NCBI GenBank assembly: GCA_023396535.1
Contig: JAEWWD010000198.1
Span: 1-14,229, forward strand
Direction of reading: 5' to 3'
DNA from: Bacillota bacterium
GTDB taxonomy: Bacteria; Bacillota; Clostridia; Christensenellales; CAG-138
Length of the DNA stretch: 14,229 nucleotides
Shown here piece by piece: positions 12,486 through 14,229 of this stretch. Under the pieces are notes generated by a model, which saw only the letters and a program-made list of their open reading frames with translations, searched no databases and was not told the origin of the DNA. Position 1 is the stretch's first letter. Each line of letters starts with the position of its first letter. The position numbers were made by a program, and so were the translations under genes.

Positions 12486-14229
12486 GTGAAAAAGGGTGAT
12501 TTCCGGAAGCCGTTTACCTGGAAACGGCTGAAGAATCAGGTTTTAGGGGTATTAGGCAACCCGTTCAACATGATCGTATTCATATCGCTGGTCGTGTTGA
12601 TCGTACTGATTATAGTGCCTCTGCTGCAAATGCTCAGAACCACGTTTACTTTGGCAGCAAGCGAGCTCAGGCGCGTGGACGGCCAGGTCGGCGATTTCAC
12701 GCTCTACTACTGGAAACAGCTTTTTGCCAGTAACCTTTCCTCGGCAGTACTGTGGAAGCCGCTCATGAACTCGCTCGTCATAGGCATCTTCACGGCGCTG
12801 GTTTCCGTACCGCTTGGCGCTGTTCTCGCCTGGCTGATGGTCCGTTCGGATCTCCCCGGCAAAGGCTGGCTCTCCATGGGCATTATTGTGCCGTACATGA
12901 TCCCGTCCTGGTGCAAAGCGATGGCCTGGCTGTCAGTATTCCGTAATTCGCGCGGCGGAGCGCCCGGCTTTCTGGCCGGCCTTGGGTTGAATATTCCCGA
13001 CTGGCTCGCTTACGGTCCGGTCGCGATCATACTCGTCATGGTGCTGCACTATTACGCGTTTTCCTATATCATGGTCTCAAGCTCCCTGCGCTCTGTCAAC
13101 AGCGAACTCGAGGAGATGGGCGAAATTCAAGGCGCGTCCAAAATCCAGATACTCAAAAGCATTACGCTGCCGCTCGTTACGCCCGCCGTGCTCTCCGCAA
13201 CCATCATGACGCTTTCGAAATCCGTCGGTTCTTACGGCGTAGCGGCAAATCTGGGCCTTCGCATCGGCTATTTCACGCTGGCAACAAAAATGGGCGACTG
13301 CATCGACACCCGCCAGGCCGGCCTCGGTTACGCCATGGCGCTGCTGCTCATCGTGCTGGCGTCGGGCACCATATTTGCCAATCAGCGCATGATCGGCACG
13401 CGTAAATCCTACGAAACGATGGGCGGAAAGGGCACAAAGCACGCATTGATGCCTTTGGGCAAGGCAAAGATACCGCTGATGATATTCCTGGGCCTGTTTT
13501 TGTTCATCGCCATGTTCGTGCCCATGTTCATACTCATCATGGAAACATTCCAGGTGCATACCGGTTCTGGCTATGGGCTGAACAACCTGACGCTGTATAA
13601 CTGGATCGGCGAAGCCGACTTCGCGAACCGTTCCATCCATTATCCAGGCATATTCCGTAACGCCGAATTCATCAAGGGCTTGTGGAACACCATTGAGCTT
13701 ACCGTTATATCCTCCATCATCACGGCGTTCTGCGGTCAGTTCCTGGGCTACATCAGCTCCCGCGGCCGCGGCAAATGGTACGGCAAGCTTACAGAACAGC
13801 TCGTGTTCGTTCCTTATCTGATGCCTTCCATTGCATTCGCCGCCATCTATCTTGCGATGTGGAGTACGCCGCATGGCATTATCCCCTCGCTGTACGGCAC
13901 ATTTACGCTGCTGGTATTGGCGAGCGTCGTCAAGCACTTCCCCTTTGCCAGCCGCGCGGGTACTGCGAACATGATGCAGATCGGCGTGGAACTGGAGGAG
14001 GCCGCGGACATCGCGGGCGCAAGCTTCTGGCGCCGAATGGCCAGAATCATCATCCCGCTGGCTAAGCAGGGCTTCATATCCGGCTTCATGCTGGTGTTCA
14101 TCAGTATCGCCAAGGAACTGGATCTGATCATACAGCTGATGACGCCCGAAAACCGAACCCTCTCCTATATCGCGTTTACGTATTCGCGCGACGGACTGCC
14201 GCAGATGTCGGATGCTATCTCGGTATGTG
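12486..14229 (+). CDS. Fused double-domain ABC importer permease, AfuB/FbpB/ThiP-like (3' end outside window)
   Basis: The frame stays open from GTG 12486 to the window end, at least 581 residues. Two binding-protein-dependent permease domains are joined in one chain. Domain 1 has its first membrane segment at about residues 29-51 and its ATPase-docking EAA loop as EMGEIQGASKIQILKSITLP (about 208-227). Domain 2 starts with a hydrophobic segment near 330-355 and has LEEAADIAGASFWRRMARII (about 502-521). This fused form is typical of ferric iron (FbpB), thiamine (ThiP) and hexose-phosphate (AfuB) importers. The start has AGAGGTG at 12474-12480. The matching ATPase and binding protein are not in the window and would be expected downstream. 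Linkage to phosphatases, a sugar kinase and LacI-type control favours a phosphorylated organic substrate over iron, by inference. Confidence 0.9.
   Translation, partial: MKKGDFRKPFTWKRLKNQVLGVLGNPFNMIVFISLVVLIVLIIVPLLQMLRTTFTLAASELRRVDGQVGDFTLYYWKQLFASNLSSAVLWKPLMNSLVIGIFTALVSVPLGAVLAWLMVRSDLPGKGWLSMGIIVPYMIPSWCKAMAWLSVFRNSRGGAPGFLAGLGLNIPDWLAYGPVAIILVMVLHYYAFSYIMVSSSLRSVNSELEEMGEIQGASKIQILKSITLPLVTPAVLSATIMTLSKSVGSYGVAANLGLRIGYFTLATKMGDCIDTRQAGLGYAMALLLIVLASGTIFANQRMIGTRKSYETMGGKGTKHALMPLGKAKIPLMIFLGLFLFIAMFVPMFILIMETFQVHTGSGYGLNNLTLYNWIGEADFANRSIHYPGIFRNAEFIKGLWNTIELTVISSIITAFCGQFLGYISSRGRGKWYGKLTEQLVFVPYLMPSIAFAAIYLAMWSTPHGIIPSLYGTFTLLVLASVVKHFPFASRAGTANMMQIGVELEEAADIAGASFWRRMARIIIPLAKQGFISGFMLVFISIAKELDLIIQLMTPENRTLSYIAFTYSRDGLPQMSDAISVC

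Noticed and set aside
13077..13937. 286-residue minus-strand reading frame opposite the permease
   Set aside because: The plus-strand permease is open throughout with hydrophobic segments and EAA loops; the antisense frame is a His/Gln/Arg-rich shadow.
1..14229. Mobile elements, CRISPR arrays, toxin-antitoxin or phage genes
   Set aside because: No transposase, integrase, spaced direct repeats, tRNA-end attachment sites or phage-like proteins are visible on either strand.

Overview
The window looks like a chromosomal stretch from a Firmicute of the Clostridia type with moderately high GC. This assignment is inferred from consensus TTGACA/TATAAT promoters, purine-rich AGGAG ribosome sites, LacI-type control of small catabolic operons, a BmrCD-like exporter pair and a PiT/DUF47 pair. 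I see no mobile element, CRISPR array, tRNA or rRNA.

Layout. Bases 1-93 hold the C-terminal tail of a LacI-family regulator, followed by a hairpin terminator. Bases 94-434 hold no gene, but carry that terminator, a strong promoter and a long, foldable leader. The leader precedes a PiT phosphate permease (435-1430) and its DUF47/PhoU-like partner (1445-2065), which end at another hairpin. On the minus strand, an endonuclease/exonuclease/phosphatase-fold (EEP) phosphoesterase (2934-3977) and a HAD hydrolase (2182-2937) form a coupled operon. Divergent from it runs a plus-strand operon: a LacI-family regulator (4260-5267), a PHP-domain phosphoesterase (5282-6010), a PfkB sugar kinase (6007-6894) and probably an MgtC-family membrane protein (6959-7648). 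Two hairpins follow, then a heterodimeric ABC exporter (7836-9548 and 9545-11302). Bases 11303-11665 hold no gene, but include a consensus promoter, a LacI-type operator and a possible upstream auxiliary operator; I see nothing else there. They drive a second, paralogous HAD hydrolase (11666-12448) and a fused double-domain ABC importer permease (12486 to the window end).

Main idea. Three separate promoters (minus strand 4096-4124, plus strand 4187-4215, plus strand 11493-11521) each carry a LacI-type palindrome centred on CG just downstream of the -10 box. All three share the half-site GTTTGCG on the plus strand. This ties the LacI regulator, EEP, PHP, both HADs, the PfkB kinase and the importer permease into one probable local regulon. 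Four phosphate-ester hydrolases, a sugar kinase and an AfuB/FbpB-type fused permease suggest uptake and breakdown of a phosphorylated carbohydrate or phosphodiester. The substrate cannot be read from the sequence. The PiT/DUF47 unit and the ABC exporter show no such operator and are probably independent neighbours.
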